DNA from: Raffaelea ambrosiae
Lineage: Eukaryota > Ascomycota > Sordariomycetes > Ophiostomatales > Ophiostomataceae
DNA: 64,000 nucleotides
Direction of reading: 5' to 3'
Assembly: GCA_002778195.1 (NCBI GenBank)
Contig: PCDI01000004.1
Span: forward strand, 2,888,226-2,952,225
In this document: positions 1-10,645 of the stretch, one piece after another
Position numbering within the stretch: the stretch's first letter is position 1
Layout of the letters: every line of letters begins with the position of its first letter
Position numbers and translations under genes: made by a program
The notes under the pieces: model-generated
The model's database searches: none
What the model was told of the DNA's origin: nothing
What the model saw: only the letters and a program-made list of their open reading frames with translations

Positions 1-989
1 GGGATCTGCAGGATGACGGCGACAAAGGACAGCAGACAGCGCGTGCGCAGGCCGTTGTGGTACGCATTCACCGAGCCGCCGTAGACCAAGAAGCACTCGG
101 ACGGCAGAAAGGCCGGGATCATGATCAGCAAGCGCCAGTCGCGGAAGATGTCGATGTTGGCCTTGAGCTCCTCGAGGTAGCCGCGAGATTTGATGGTGGC
201 GACCTGGGTGCCGTCGTCGCGGGTGACCTTGGAGGCGGGCTGCAGCAGCAGGGACAGCAAGCACGCGATGCCCATGAGACAGATCAGCACAATGTACACC
301 GCCTGGGGCACGCCGGCGGCCTCGGTGGAGTTGCGGTTGATGATGAGCGGGATGATGCCGCCAATGGCGGCGCCAATGGCCTGGAGGTTGACCGAGATGG
401 AGATGAAGGTGCCGCGCTCTTCCTCTTCGGAGTAGGACATGGCGATGGAGCCCATGACGACGAAAATCAGGCCGGCGGATATCTGCCGTGGCACCGTTAG
501 CATTGCTTGCCCCTGCGCCGCGGGAAAGGAGCACCAAAAGGACACAAAAAAAACGTACGCCAATCATGACGCCAGCAAAGATGGGAAACCAGGCGTGGCC
601 CGTCTGGTCAAAGTACCAGAGACCGCCAACATAGAGCATGTAGCCGACGACGCCGCCGAGACCGGTCAGGGCCGGGCCAATGGTGTTGAGGACGCTGCCG
701 GCAAACGCGGACGACAGGAACCACACGGCACAAAGCGTGGCATTGACCGTCTGCGTCGTCTTGGCCGAGTTGGGCCGGCCGCCGGCGGCGCCCAGCAGGT
801 TGAGGGCCACGTACAGGCCAGCGGTGAGGCCGACCATGGTGCCGATGATGATGCTAGAAGGGTGACCATGCTGTCAGTATGCGCTTTTCGTGCAGTATCC
901 ACCTCGCCTCGGTCTACCGTGTTCTCTCACTTTTGCCAAAAGGGCGAGTGCAGCCGCAGCGGCGGCAGCAGCGGAAGTTTGATGGCCAT
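1..989 (-). CDS. UNC93-like major facilitator transporter, 5' part (runs off the window)
   Basis: This is a multi-pass membrane transporter of the UNC93/DUF895 branch of the major facilitator superfamily; the substrate is unknown. Exons read on the minus strand are 931-989, 559-853 and 482 to beyond position 1. The first intron has a GTGAGA donor and a TAG end, the second a GTACGT donor and a CAG end, and both joins keep frame. The protein begins MAIKLPLLPPLRLHSPFWQN and continues with hydrophobic helices (NIIIGTMVGLTAGLYVALN, then GLGGVVGYMLYVGGLWYF) and the segment GSIAMSYSEEEERG. That segment matches the SYPMEKDKGRS region of the complete paralogue at 40380-42167. The C-terminal part lies outside the window. 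A TATA element sits about 115 nt upstream of the start codon. Family assignment is firm; function beyond transport is not. Confidence 0.85.
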
Positions 990-2395
990 CTTGAAGCAAA
1001 CTGCCAACAAAACAAGTGGGATGTATAGTGAAAACGTCCAAGAGACCCCGGAAGCTAGAAACGCCAAGGCCCAAGCTATGTGGTCAAGAGCCGACCAGGG
1101 CTCTATATAAATCCCTTACTGTTCAAACGTTGACGTATCCATTCCTACCTCTCCGAGTACCGGCCGCCGGCAACCCTCCTGCGTCTTGGCCATGATTCGA
1201 CATGGGCCTGTTTTGATGGATCTGGGTGAGCACGATAAGACTCGGTCGAGGATCGTCCCCGTCGGCAGCTCGCCGGTGTCTGGACCAGATAAATGGGCAA
1301 TGCATTGTTATTCAATGACCCGAGAATCCTCGTAAGTCTGGTTTGGTTAGACCGAAGGGCTACTACGGAATCAACGGGGACAGGGGACTGCATATCACTG
1401 ACTGTAGTTAGTAGTGATGTTGCATCTTGTTTTGTGATAGGGTCGGCTTTACGCGAGTATGGAATGGCGAGATATCATTTACACGTCTTTATCGGCAAAG
1501 CGCAGGCACTTATTGGAGCTCTGGGCGGATGCCACCCCATGATCTGAGGATGCCGGGGTCACATCATAAGATGCCTATCGGATCCTTACACCCTCCTCTT
1601 TGCTTGTCTGTTGGCAGGCTGGTTCCATCCGGGGTGGTTTTGTTGTGAGCTAGACGTTCACTAGCGGGCAGTTGCCACTTTGAAAGAGGATAGCGGGCGC
1701 GAAACGGGCCAAGGAACGACCGTTCCGCCTGTGCAGGACCGAACACACGTTTATTATGCGTGGGAGCACAGCAGGTCCGAGCGAGACAGCTATCCGTTCT
1801 GCATATTGACGTATATCCGGCGAGGGGGCTGCTTCCCCGAACTTGCAGCCGTAGCTCAGTCCCGTCTTGAATCTTGCATAAAAGAATCGCCAGGGCCTGA
1901 CCATTGACTAAATGTGGGCTATGCCTAGTTTTGCGGACAGCTTTGGAGCTTGTATGTTCCAAAGTGGACAGCTCGTTGGGGGCACCGTCCACTTGCCGAC
2001 ATCACAGATGGCCTGTCAAAGAATGGAGCTGTTCCAGAGGCTCTTCCAGGGGCCGTTGCCATGCTTGTCTTCATTCGACGTCAAGCTACACCCAGTTTGA
2101 AACAAGATCATGGCACTGGCAGAATGCAGTGGAACTGGGATGTTTTTCTTTTTTTTTTTTTTTTTTTGAAAAAAACATTGGCGACGTCAATCGAAGTGAG
2201 AAAATGCCTTGCGGTTGCCTAAAATGCAGGGTACTGCTGCATGTACGCCGCGTACAAATAAGCAAATGTACGCCCCCCCTTAGATGAAAATGCGGCTGAG
2301 CCAAGAGCCATCAAGCTTTCAACCTTGCCGGGTTTTTGGAGAGCTCACCACAGCACACCTTACCAAGGGCTGTCGTCACCCGTCGTTCTTCGTCC
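990..2395. other. Intergenic, divergent promoters
   Basis: This spacer separates the UNC93-like gene (-) from the ADP-ribosylglycohydrolase (+). It holds a long T tract near 2145-2167 and no open frame with family resemblance or coding-like composition. Frames at 1564-1992 and 1650-1904 on the minus strand are open but look like chance. No tRNA or other RNA gene was seen. Confidence 0.5.
1104..1109 (-). promoter_or_regulatory. TATA-like element upstream of the UNC93-like gene
   Basis: The sequence TTTATATAG read on the minus strand lies about 115 nt before the ATG at 989, a plausible core-promoter distance. It is assigned by position only. Confidence 0.4.
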
Positions 2396-3526
2396 ATGCC
2401 TTCCAAGCAACAGCGCATCCTCGGCGCCCTCCTCGGCGTCCACGCCGGCGACTCCCTCGGCGCCACCGTCGAGTTCGACACCTGGGACGCGATCCATCGC
2501 CACTTTCCCAACGGCCTGCGCGACATCATCGGCGGCGGGTCCTTCGACTGGGCCCCGGGACATGCCACCGACGACACCGACATGACCCGGGCCGTGTTGC
2601 TGGCGTACCAAGACCAGGCCGGTGAAGACGGCGACGGCACCGCGCTTCGCCTCGCCCAGGCGGCCGGCCACTACATGCTCGACTGGTTCGACGGCCGCTG
2701 CTGGCCCGGACGCAAACCCTCGGTCCCGCCCGTGGACGTCGGCGGCGCCACCCGGCGCGGCCTGGCCGCGTTTCGCGAGACCGGGGATGCGCGCTGTGCA
2801 GGGGCCGGCCGCGGCCAGGCCGGGAACGGGAGTCTTATGCGGTGCATTCCGACGGCCTTGTTTGGGGGCGGCCCATCGCGCCGCCTGCAGGAGTCGGCCC
2901 TCCTCTCGGCCGTGACACACGACGACGCGCGCTGTGTGCTCGCCTGTGCGGCCTACAACGCGATGGCGCACCAGCTGGCCGTCGCGGGGGCCACGCCGCC
3001 CGACGCCGTCGCCGCTGGTCTCGCCGTGGTGCAAGACGAGAACGACACGAACGACAAGAACGACCAGTCGGCTCTGCAAACAATCGCAGCGTCGCTGGCT
3101 GTGCAGTCCCCGTCCCGGACGCGCACACAAGACCAGTGGCTGGCCCGCCTGGCCGAACACCGCCAGGCCGTGGTCCGCGCCATCGAGCACGGCCAGACGC
3201 TCAGCGTACGCGACGTAGCCACGCTCGGGCCGAAAGCCGCTCCAGGCGGGCCCGAGGCTATTCCGCGCGAGGCCGGCGGGTACGTCTTGGAGTCGCTCAC
3301 GCTGGCGGTGGCAGCAGTGCTGGACAAACGGTGCTTGGAAGACGTCCTGGTGGACGTGGTGCGGGTAGGCCGCGACACGGATACGAACGGGGCCATTGCC
3401 GGCGGGCTCTTGGGGGCACGGGATGGCGTCGGTGCCATTCCGACCCGATGGCGGGAGAAACTACAGTTCAACGAGGAATTTACCGGCATTGTGAAGAAGT
3501 TGGTAGACGAGGAGGAACAGGTATGA
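2396..3526 (+). CDS. ADP-ribosylglycohydrolase (DraG/ARH family)
   Basis: This single-exon gene encodes 376 residues. The family hydrolyses ADP-ribose from modified proteins or small molecules using two Mg2+ ions. The N-terminus QRILGALLGVHAGDSLGA (residues 6-23) is the usual family opening. DDTD at 59-62 and GRDTDTNG at 325-332 are the metal-binding acidic motifs, and both are intact. The frame is open further upstream but has no earlier ATG; the chosen ATG directly precedes the domain. Low-complexity NDTNDKND near 217-226 is probably a surface loop. No signal peptide or targeting sequence is evident, so a cytosolic enzyme is likely. The target in this fungus is unknown. Confidence 0.9.
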   Translation: MPSKQQRILGALLGVHAGDSLGATVEFDTWDAIHRHFPNGLRDIIGGGSFDWAPGHATDDTDMTRAVLLAYQDQAGEDGDGTALRLAQAAGHYMLDWFDGRCWPGRKPSVPPVDVGGATRRGLAAFRETGDARCAGAGRGQAGNGSLMRCIPTALFGGGPSRRLQESALLSAVTHDDARCVLACAAYNAMAHQLAVAGATPPDAVAAGLAVVQDENDTNDKNDQSALQTIAASLAVQSPSRTRTQDQWLARLAEHRQAVVRAIEHGQTLSVRDVATLGPKAAPGGPEAIPREAGGYVLESLTLAVAAVLDKRCLEDVLVDVVRVGRDTDTNGAIAGGLLGARDGVGAIPTRWREKLQFNEEFTGIVKKLVDEEEQV

Positions 3527-3694
3527 TATGCTCCAGAAAAATACACAAAAAAAAAACATAAGCACGGTTTTCAAAACTTGTCTCGTTTGCTCACTTTACT
3601 CTAATCGGAGCTTCATTCGCCCTCTTCGTCTTCCCTTTCCTCTACACGTCTCCTATCGTGTCGTCCTTGGTTGATCCTGTTTTCTTCACTGGAA

Positions 3695-4695
3695 CTAGAG
3701 TCCGAGGACTTCGGTCTCGTATCCTTCTGTTCCTTCGTCCGTCCGCTCCACCTTGAGCCGGCCCAGGTCCATGCCGTCCAGGACGCGCACATTTACCGGG
3801 GCCACATCCAGCTTCTTGCGGATCATCGCCTGGCGCTCTGCGGGCAAGCGCTCGATCATGGCGGCCGGTGGGCCGTAGACGTTCATGGAGACGTGCACGC
3901 CGCACGTCTTGCAGAAGGGGTGTCCGGTGAACTGGCGGCCGAACCTGTAGTCCTCGACCTTGTCGGTGCCGCGGATGGCCACCTGGGCCTTGGGCGGGTA
4001 GGCACCACGCCAGGCGTTCTGGGGCGACGTTGTCAATGATATCGATAGCAACGACGGTTGAGGGAAGGGCCAAACCACGTACCCGCGAGCAAACACTGCA
4101 GTTGTCCTCCTTGATCGACATGTCCTGGAGCGGTGCCAGAAGCTCGACCGCGACGGCACCGCAGAGGCAAGACCCCTTGGTGGGCCAAGGGCCGTCAGAG
4201 AGCGTCTCGGCTGGTGCCGACCTGCGCAAAGCCAATGTCAGTCAGGACCTGTCTTCTGTATCACCCGTCTGCACCTCCGCCTCTCCATACGAGAAACCCA
4301 CTCGAAATCAAAAGGATTGATGCCGCGCAACGACCGCACATTCACAGTGGGAGCCTGCCCATTTTCTGTTGCCGAGACTGTTGTTCCGCAGACGGAGCAA
4401 AACTGTTCGAGGTCAACGTCTGCTCGTACAGGTGTATGTCCCTTCACAGAAATCCCACTGGATGAGGAATCTTGGAGTGGCCTACCTTGTACGCCAGTCC
4501 CGATGCAGTGTATGTGGCCAGCTTTCCGTCGTCTCGGGTCACCGTCAAGGTCTCGTCCGTCACCGGAAGACCGATATAGCCCAGCTTCCGACCGGCGACG
4601 CCGCGGACAGACGAGGCTTGCTTCTTGACCTCAGCCTCGTCCACCAAGACGTCAAATCGATACGCGCCACAGTGACAGTTTCCGTGGAGCACCAT
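3695..4695 (-). CDS. Tandem GFA-domain (CENP-V/GFA) protein with degenerate first domain
   Basis: The predicted exons on the minus strand are 4486-4695, 4291-4402, 4083-4210 and 3695-4018, giving 257 residues. The first two joins and the last restore frame and motifs; the acceptor of the second intron could be at 4210/4211 or 4221/4222. GFA domains are glutathione-dependent formaldehyde-activating-like zinc folds with a CxC, a central Cys cluster and a late CxxC. Domain 2 has all three: CLCGAVAVELL, NCSVCSR and FCKTCGVHVSMNV. Domain 1 keeps CHCGAYRF (7-14) and FCSVCGTTV after residue 70. Its central segment, between EAEVKKQ and RKLGYIGL, contains no cysteine. The substrate cannot be predicted. 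It lies beside two oxidoreductase genes on the same strand. Confidence 0.83.
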
Positions 4696-5178
4696 TTCAG
4701 CGCATCTATCTCCTCTGCAATAGGAGAGGCGTGTCTGTCACATACACTCTAGGCGGTCTTTTTTTCTGGTATTGTTTCAATCTGTAGTTATATACGTTTG
4801 AGAACAGAAGGCAGCCGTGAGTTTATATTCTTCTTGTCTGCCTGCCGCCATCATCTCGATAAGCCATGCGAGGAGTCTATTGACCCGAATGTGGGGAAAA
4901 TCTGACATTTTCCCTGCTTTGTCGGTTACCACCTGCCTTTCTGGTGTTTCGTCGCGCTGACTCAGGGTCCAGCCTTTTCAGCTGTCTGTTCCCGCATGAT
5001 AGAAGCCTTTTTTTTTCCTTTCAGGGATCTAGTGCCTCCTGTTTTATACTGCTGCCTAGTCTTTCTTCTGGATTCACTCTAGTTTCGTTCTGCCCTCGCT
5101 CTGATTGCTTTCCGGTGTTTTTATTTATTTATTTTCCCTTATCCTCCTCATATATTTCGCGCTCATCTTCTTCTCGTT
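4696..5178. other. Intergenic, T-rich
   Basis: This spacer holds the promoter side of the GFA gene and the 3' side of the MDR gene, both on the minus strand. It is rich in T and TTTC runs. No gene or RNA is recognised. Confidence 0.5.
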
Positions 5179-6301
5179 CTATACAAGATACACCAGTTTC
5201 TTTGCGCTCACTTTGCCGGCCTTCATGCGCTCGAACCCTTCCAGGATGCCCTGCAGCCCGCCCGGGCAGACCTCCGGAGGATGTGCCCGGACCTTCCCGC
5301 TGCCGACCAGTTCTGTGCTCAGCCTCCAGAACTTCTGCGCAAACGCCAGATCCTCCGCCTTGGCCGGGATGTCTGTGCCGTACTTGCGGAAGGTCTCGCC
5401 CATCGCCGTGTAGCCCAGCGTGTACTTGTTCACGACGCCCTCGGTGCGCTGGTGCTGCACCCGCAGCAGGCTCGACACGGTGCCGCCCTGCGAGCTGAGC
5501 GCCTCGTCGATGATGGCGGCGCTCTGTTCCGTGGCGATGCAGTCAAAGACGTATTGCAGGGTGTCGTTGGTGTACGCGCGGATCTTCTGGCCGCACTCCG
5601 GGTCGTTGTAGTCGAACGCCGCGTCGGCGCCGCGCGCCTTGACAAAGTCAAAGTTGCGCGGCGAGCAGACGGTGACGATGCTGGGGCAGCCGGACAGGCG
5701 GGCGTACTGGATGGCGAGGCTGCCCATGCCGCTGCTGCCGCCGTAGATGAGCAGCGGCGAGGTCATGCGGGCGGGCGCGTCCGTGTTGAGGCCCGTCAGG
5801 GGCAGGCCCAGCGACTGGTAGAGGCCCTGTCCGACGGTGGTGATGCCGACGCCGAACGTGCAGGCCTCCTCAAAGGAGATGTTGTCGGGGATCTTCATGC
5901 TCACGCCCGCCCGCACGAGGCAGTACTCGCCAAAGCAGCCGTCCTCCTCCGGGCGGGTCTCGTTGCCGCCGTGGGAAAACCCGGCAATGCGGTCGCCCTT
6001 CTTCCAGTAGGTCGTGTCCACGCCGGGCCCGACATCCTCGATGAAGCCTGCAAAATCACAGCCAATCGTCGTGCCCGGAGGCGCAATAATGGCTACGTGC
6101 TTCCTATTTTTGTTACCCATGATTAGCCATTCACTCGCGCGTGCTAGGAGGACAGACCCCCCCAGTCTTTCACACATACCAATCTGTCGGGTTGAGGGCC
6201 ACAGCCTTGACCTTGACAAGAATGTAGTTGTCGCGCAGGGGCGGGATCGGCACGTCCTGCACCTCGGCCTTGTGGTCTGCAATGGTCTTGATGGCTTTCA
6301 T
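5179..6301 (-). CDS. ToxD-like medium-chain dehydrogenase/reductase (zinc-independent, NAD(P)H)
   Basis: Two exons, 6180-6301 and 5179-6103, encode 348 residues. The 76-nt intron has a GTATGT donor and a TAG end and splits the codon for Trp41, giving NPTDWKHV, the usual family sequence. Members reduce enones or quinones with NADPH; fungal ToxD-like and trans-acting enoyl reductases belong here. The GroES-like half covers about residues 1-130. The coenzyme-binding loop is YGGSSGMGSLAIQYARLSG (161-179). Catalytic zinc ligands are absent, as in this subfamily. The C-terminus KAGKVSAKKLVYLV is typical. A TATA box lies 124 nt upstream of the ATG. The neighbouring reductase and GFA genes share its strand, but no biosynthetic backbone gene is nearby. 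Confidence 0.88.
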
Positions 6302-6826
6302 CGTGAGAGGACAAAAGCAAATGTACAAAATAAATGTAAATACACACGAGGAACAATTTGTTCGATCGCAATGTGAAGAATGGCTGTGCATGCTCATGCT
6401 AAAGGGCCAAGCGGAAAGCGCACGTATTTATACTTTCCGAGCTTGTTCCATCGTTGCATCTTACAAATCTCCGCTTATAAATACTTAGCTTACCGACCCA
6501 CGACCTTGTTAGGACACCATCGTGGGCCACACTGCATGCTTGGAAACGAAAACAGGAAAACTTGTCTGGCTCTATTGCTGATACGGCTGACACGATGAAA
6601 CACAGTTTCCACTTGGTGGAAGCCCCTGGTGTCGTGAGATTGAATTGCTTGGGCTGCCCCGCTGGTTTCGCCGGCTTGCCTAGGCTGAAGTGTTCACTAC
6701 CAACATCCTCAACTAGCTACAAATAGCAACAGCTAGCCAATGTCTCTACCCCTTGGACTGTAGCTGTACCACTGCATAACGGCCATACAATCCATAATGG
6801 CATGCGCCCAACTCGCGTACGATATC
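6302..6826. other. Intergenic, promoter of the ToxD-like gene
   Basis: This 0.5-kb spacer carries TATA-like elements for the minus-strand MDR gene (6425-6432, and a second ATTTATAAG near 6473-6482). No open frame of interest is present. Confidence 0.5.
6425..6432 (-). promoter_or_regulatory. TATA box of the ToxD-like gene
   Basis: TATAAATA on the minus strand, 124 nt before the ATG at 6301. Confidence 0.5.
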
Positions 6827-7864
6827 TCAGTAGTAGTACGCCCCCGCAACACCCTTGACCTTGGCCCAGGCCTCGTCCAGCGCCCGCACCACCTCCTCCG
6901 GCAGCGGGCCCTTCTCCAAGTCCGCCAGGTTGCTCTCCAGATGGCTCAAGCTGCTCGCGCCAATGATCAGCTTGTCGCCCTTGGCCGCCTCCAGCACGCC
7001 GTGGTGCATCGCCCACCGCAGCGCACACTCCGCCTCGGTCAGCTTGTGCTTCCGGGCCGCCGGCCGCACCACATCTTCCAGCGCATCAAAGTACGCATTC
7101 TTCCAGTACAGCGCCCGGTGCAGCGACCCCTGCCACTTGTCGGCGTCAAACCGCGCCCCCTTTTCGTACTCGGCGTCGTCCATGCCGCGCCGGTACCGGC
7201 TCGTCAGGAAGCCGCCCGCCAGAGGCTGGAAGGCGTACAGAGCGATGCCGTAGTGGCGCAGGCACGGCAGCAGCTCGGGCTCGATGACGCGGCAGACGGC
7301 ATTGTAGAGGCCCTGGTACACGGATGGGCGCACCCAGCCGTGGCGGTCGCACAGCTCACAGATCTGGGCGACCTCCCAGGACATGTAGTTGCTGAGCCCG
7401 AAGCGGGCAAAGCGGCCCTCCTGGTGCAGTGTGTTGATCTCGCGGAGGGTGTCCTCGAGGGGCGACTCGCGGTCGGGCGCGTGCAGGTACCAGATGTCAA
7501 TCTTGACAGCGCCGAGAGCGGCCAGGCTACCAAGGAGGGCACGCCGCAGGTCGTGGGGCCGAAACGTGTAGAGGAGCTCCGGGCGGTCGGCGGCCCCCCC
7601 GACGTCGCGGCCGGCGGTGCGCAGGACCTTGGTGGCCATGACGAGGCCGCGGTCCTGCCACTTGGTCTTCTGGAGATACTCCTCGGACGTGCCGGCGCCG
7701 TAGATGCGCGCCGAGTCAATCTCGTTGTGGCCGTGGGCCTGGAAGACATCGAGGATAGCGTTGGCATCATCGACGGACGAGGTGCGGACACCGTCTTTGC
7801 CAACAGCGCCAAAAGTCATGGCGCCAAAGACAAGGGGGACGGGAGTTTGGGGCTGAGCAGACAT
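6827..7864 (-). CDS. Aldo-keto reductase, AKR7 (aflatoxin-aldehyde-reductase-like) type
   Basis: This single-exon gene encodes 345 residues. AKR enzymes reduce aldehydes and ketones with NADPH. The catalytic tetrad is visible: Asp50 and Tyr55 in EIDSARIYGAGTSEEYL, Lys79 in LVMATKV, and His128 in IDIWYLHAPDRESPLEDTL. The core GLSNYMSWEVAQI and the C-terminal IIGASSLSHLESNLADL fit the AKR7 branch, which includes aflatoxin aldehyde reductases. The frame is open upstream, but MSAQPQTPVPLVFGAMTFG gives the standard family start. A TATA box lies about 142 nt upstream. The gene is divergent from the bZIP gene at 8516, so the two may share regulation; that is inference from position. Confidence 0.93.
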   Translation of the reverse strand: MSAQPQTPVPLVFGAMTFGAVGKDGVRTSSVDDANAILDVFQAHGHNEIDSARIYGAGTSEEYLQKTKWQDRGLVMATKVLRTAGRDVGGAADRPELLYTFRPHDLRRALLGSLAALGAVKIDIWYLHAPDRESPLEDTLREINTLHQEGRFARFGLSNYMSWEVAQICELCDRHGWVRPSVYQGLYNAVCRVIEPELLPCLRHYGIALYAFQPLAGGFLTSRYRRGMDDAEYEKGARFDADKWQGSLHRALYWKNAYFDALEDVVRPAARKHKLTEAECALRWAMHHGVLEAAKGDKLIIGASSLSHLESNLADLEKGPLPEEVVRALDEAWAKVKGVAGAYYY

Positions 7865-8515
7865 GATGGGAAGTTCAGAAACAATGTGTCCACGTGTATG
7901 ATAGGAAATAGCGACGATTGAATCTTGACGGGTAGTTAGAAGAGGTGTTGTGCTTGTGCTTGCGTGAACTCTTCTTCTTGTTTTCAAGCGAGGTCTTCTC
8001 GAGGGTTTATATAGACGGTTTCCATACTCAACAGACCCAATCTTGAAACTCGAACACATGTTTTCATAAAGGAAGCTCTCTATTTATCAGCGAGAAAAAA
8101 AAAGGGAGCTCCATGGTCACGGTCCTCAACGCGAAGCCACGGGCAAGATTTTGGTGATACATTGGCGGGCAGCCAGTCGAGTTACACCAGAAGTCACGAT
8201 ACGCCAAGACGCTAAAATGTCATCAACCTGCATGGTGAGCTAGCCACAATCGGTCTAGAGGCAGAATAACAGACCAAGTCAGGTGGAGATAGTTAGTTTT
8301 AACTCCGAATCTACCTAATTCCAACATTCTGAGTGCAGAACAACTCCGCCTGATGCACCTGAGCATGCTTCCACAGGAGCCTGCTGGCCCCCCGGGTCGT
8401 GACTTGTTGCGCGGTCTTCAAAATGTGGCGAGAATTCGGTTGACCATTGTCCATTGTCCACGGTCCACGAATCTTTCTCCTTCTCCTTCTCTTCACCTTA
8501 CCGCAAGACCTCGCT
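7865..8515. other. Divergent promoter region between AKR and bZIP genes
   Basis: This 651-nt spacer lies between two head-to-head genes. It holds the AKR TATA box and a CTTCTCCTTCT-type pyrimidine tract just before the bZIP start. No other gene is seen. Confidence 0.55.
8006..8013 (-). promoter_or_regulatory. TATA box of the aldo-keto reductase
   Basis: TATATAAA on the minus strand, about 142 nt upstream of the ATG at 7864. Confidence 0.5.
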
Positions 8516-9618
8516 ATGGACCTGCCGTTTCAGTCCCTGTCGGAAGATGACAGGAACACTGGAGCGCTGGTACCCGTCCTAAACCAGCTGGCCATATGGA
8601 GGCCAGACGACGCCGTGCCAGCAGTGCCCAGCGGAGCAGAGAGGCGACGCCTGCAGAATCGACTGAACCAGAGAGCACGCCGTGCGTTATTTTTCCTTTA
8701 GTCGTCTCCCGGAAGAGAAACAAAAAAGAGGGGAGAAAAAGTGGAAAGAAAAGAGAAAACAGGAGAAGTAAACAATGAGATCATTCGTTGACGATACGCC
8801 CAGGAAAGAGACAGCGTAGACAGGAGGCAGAAGCAGAAGCCCAATTCCTGACAACAAGGGGAGGCGGACGACGGACGGGAGGTGCTGCTGCGGCTGCGGC
8901 TGCTTGGCCGCCCTCGGTCAGCGAGCACAAGGAAGAGGAGATGGAGCGCATCGCCCGCCAGGGCGGCTGCACCATGGACGACCCGGCCACCCGGGCCAGG
9001 CTCGCCCACTTTGCCCACTGCGCCGTCGCCGACTACGCCCGCGGCATCCCCCGCCCGGCCTACCTGCCCACGCTCGTTAAGTACAACGTCTTCAGCGCGC
9101 TCATCCGCAACGGCCAGGCGCTCGGCGGCGGCCGCTGGCTGCTCTGCGATGCCGTGTCGCCGTTCGGAGAGAGGGGCCCGTCGTCACCGGCCCTCGGTAC
9201 GTCCGGCCCCCCTCCCCTACCCCCCCTCCCCGACAACTGCCCCCACAGCCTGCGACCGACGCCGCTGCAGCTGTCGGTCCCACACCGGCCGTGGATCGAC
9301 CTGTTTCCGCTGCCACGGATGCGGGACAACATCCTGCTGGCGACCATGGATGCCCGGGGCGTGAACGGGATGGAGCTGTGCCTGGACCTGGTGGAGCCGC
9401 AGGGGGCAAACAGCAGCGCAGGGCCCGAGGGTCCGATGCTGCTGGTATGGGACGCACCGTGGGAGGTGTCCAGCTGGGAGGCGAGCGTGGCGTTTGTGCG
9501 GAAATGGGGGTGGCTGCTGCGCGGGTGCAGCGAGATCATGGAGGCGACGAACGGGTGGCGGGCTCGGCGAGGGGAGAGCCCGCTGAATTTTGGAGCTCTG
9601 GGGTGTCCATCAGGGTGA
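8516..9618 (+). CDS. bZIP-type transcription factor with C-terminal DUF3425 domain
   Basis: Two exons, 8516-8681 and 8804-9618, encode 326 residues. The 122-nt intron (GTGCGT donor, CAG end) splits the basic region, which reads AERRRLQNRLNQRARRKRQ (about 41-59). This matches the bZIP-like basic region that precedes DUF3425. There is a poly-Ala run, then the DUF3425 core: LPTLVKYNVFSALIRN, LRPTPLQLSVPHRPWIDLFP, PMLLVWDAPWEVSSWEASVAF and a C-terminal NGWRARRGESPLNF. A good-looking GTACGT site at 9197 followed by a CACAG at 9248 would shift frame, so it is read as coding. This family is poorly characterised and is thought to be nuclear. A role in controlling the divergent reductase gene is possible but untested. 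Confidence 0.85.
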
Positions 9619-10645
9619 GCATGTTCACGGGGGATGTGTATGTCACAAGTGTCAAGAGCCATTGTCTCTATCTGTTTGCAAAGGGGGGGGTGGGGGGGGT
9701 TATCAAATAAACACGAAATCAAATATCTTCCGTCTCACGACCCTGGATATATGGTCCATACTGAAAGGAGGATTTAGTGCAGATAGCACGTATGTGAGGA
9801 AGCGTTTTTTTTTTTCCTTTTTTTTCCTTTTCAGAAACTTTGGCAGCTTGTTTTGTGCTCAGACGCCAATGTCTCATTGAGGGTACTTTTTCCCGGGCTT
9901 GGGCCGTTACCGAAGTCCAGACCCTTGCTGCGGGAAAATAGACCGGATGAAGACCACAAGTAATATCAAGGTACTATAACAACGGGTTTTGCCTCGTGTC
10001 GACTTATTTCTGCTCATATGTACCACGCATCTCCTTTTACTACGGCTCTTGGCAAACATCCCCCAGGTTTCGCTATGCATGCAAGTGCAGTGTTGAGGGA
10101 AGGGGTCTCGCTTGACGCTGCATCACTGGACGCAACGGAGTATCAAGAGTTCACCCATCCAGTCACGCAATACAGGGGGTCAGGAGTTTATATACAAGAC
10201 GTATGGCAGACGCTGATATTAAATACAAGAACCGTATGGTCACCCCGCAGGGGTCCGGCAACTCGAGTTCTTTGAAAACTACCCGACATGCAGCCTATAT
10301 AAAAGCAAGAAAACAAAGAGAATATTCCGACAAACCACGAACTCCCGACTGGAGGAAATGAAGCAGATATTACAACCCTGTCTAAGGTTTTTGTCCCAGG
10401 AAACCTTCCTTGTACACACATACAGAAAAGCTTGATTTTTCCCCTGAATACATTCGCGTCACGAAGCGTTCGAGTGAGAAAGGGTGGTTCGACAAATAGA
10501 AAACCATAGCGACTCTTGCTTATTTGTCTGGCTTTCTGCCTTGGTTTTGTTAAGGATGCGACGAATACAATTTGACGAATGAGCAGCCAAACCCTCTGCA
10601 CCACAATCCCCCATTTGTCGAGAATTGCACTTCCTTGCCGCAAAG
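9619..10645. other. Intergenic, promoter of the LysM gene
   Basis: This 1-kb spacer contains a G9 run near 9683, T tracts near 9810-9830 and a strong TATA element at 10296. No coding frame is recognised. Confidence 0.5.
10296..10305 (+). promoter_or_regulatory. TATA box upstream of the LysM/CBM18 gene
   Basis: TATATAAAAG, about 345 nt before the ATG at 10646. This would imply a 5' leader of roughly 300 nt. Confidence 0.5.

Noticed and set aside
1564..1992. Minus-strand open frame of 142 codons in the first spacer
   Set aside because: No family resemblance, atypical composition, and no plausible start or splice context.
9197..9248. Possible intron in the bZIP/DUF3425 gene (GTACGT donor, CACAG end)
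   Set aside because: Removing these 52 nt shifts the frame, while the unspliced frame reads into the DUF3425 core (LRPTPLQLSVPHRPWIDLFP).
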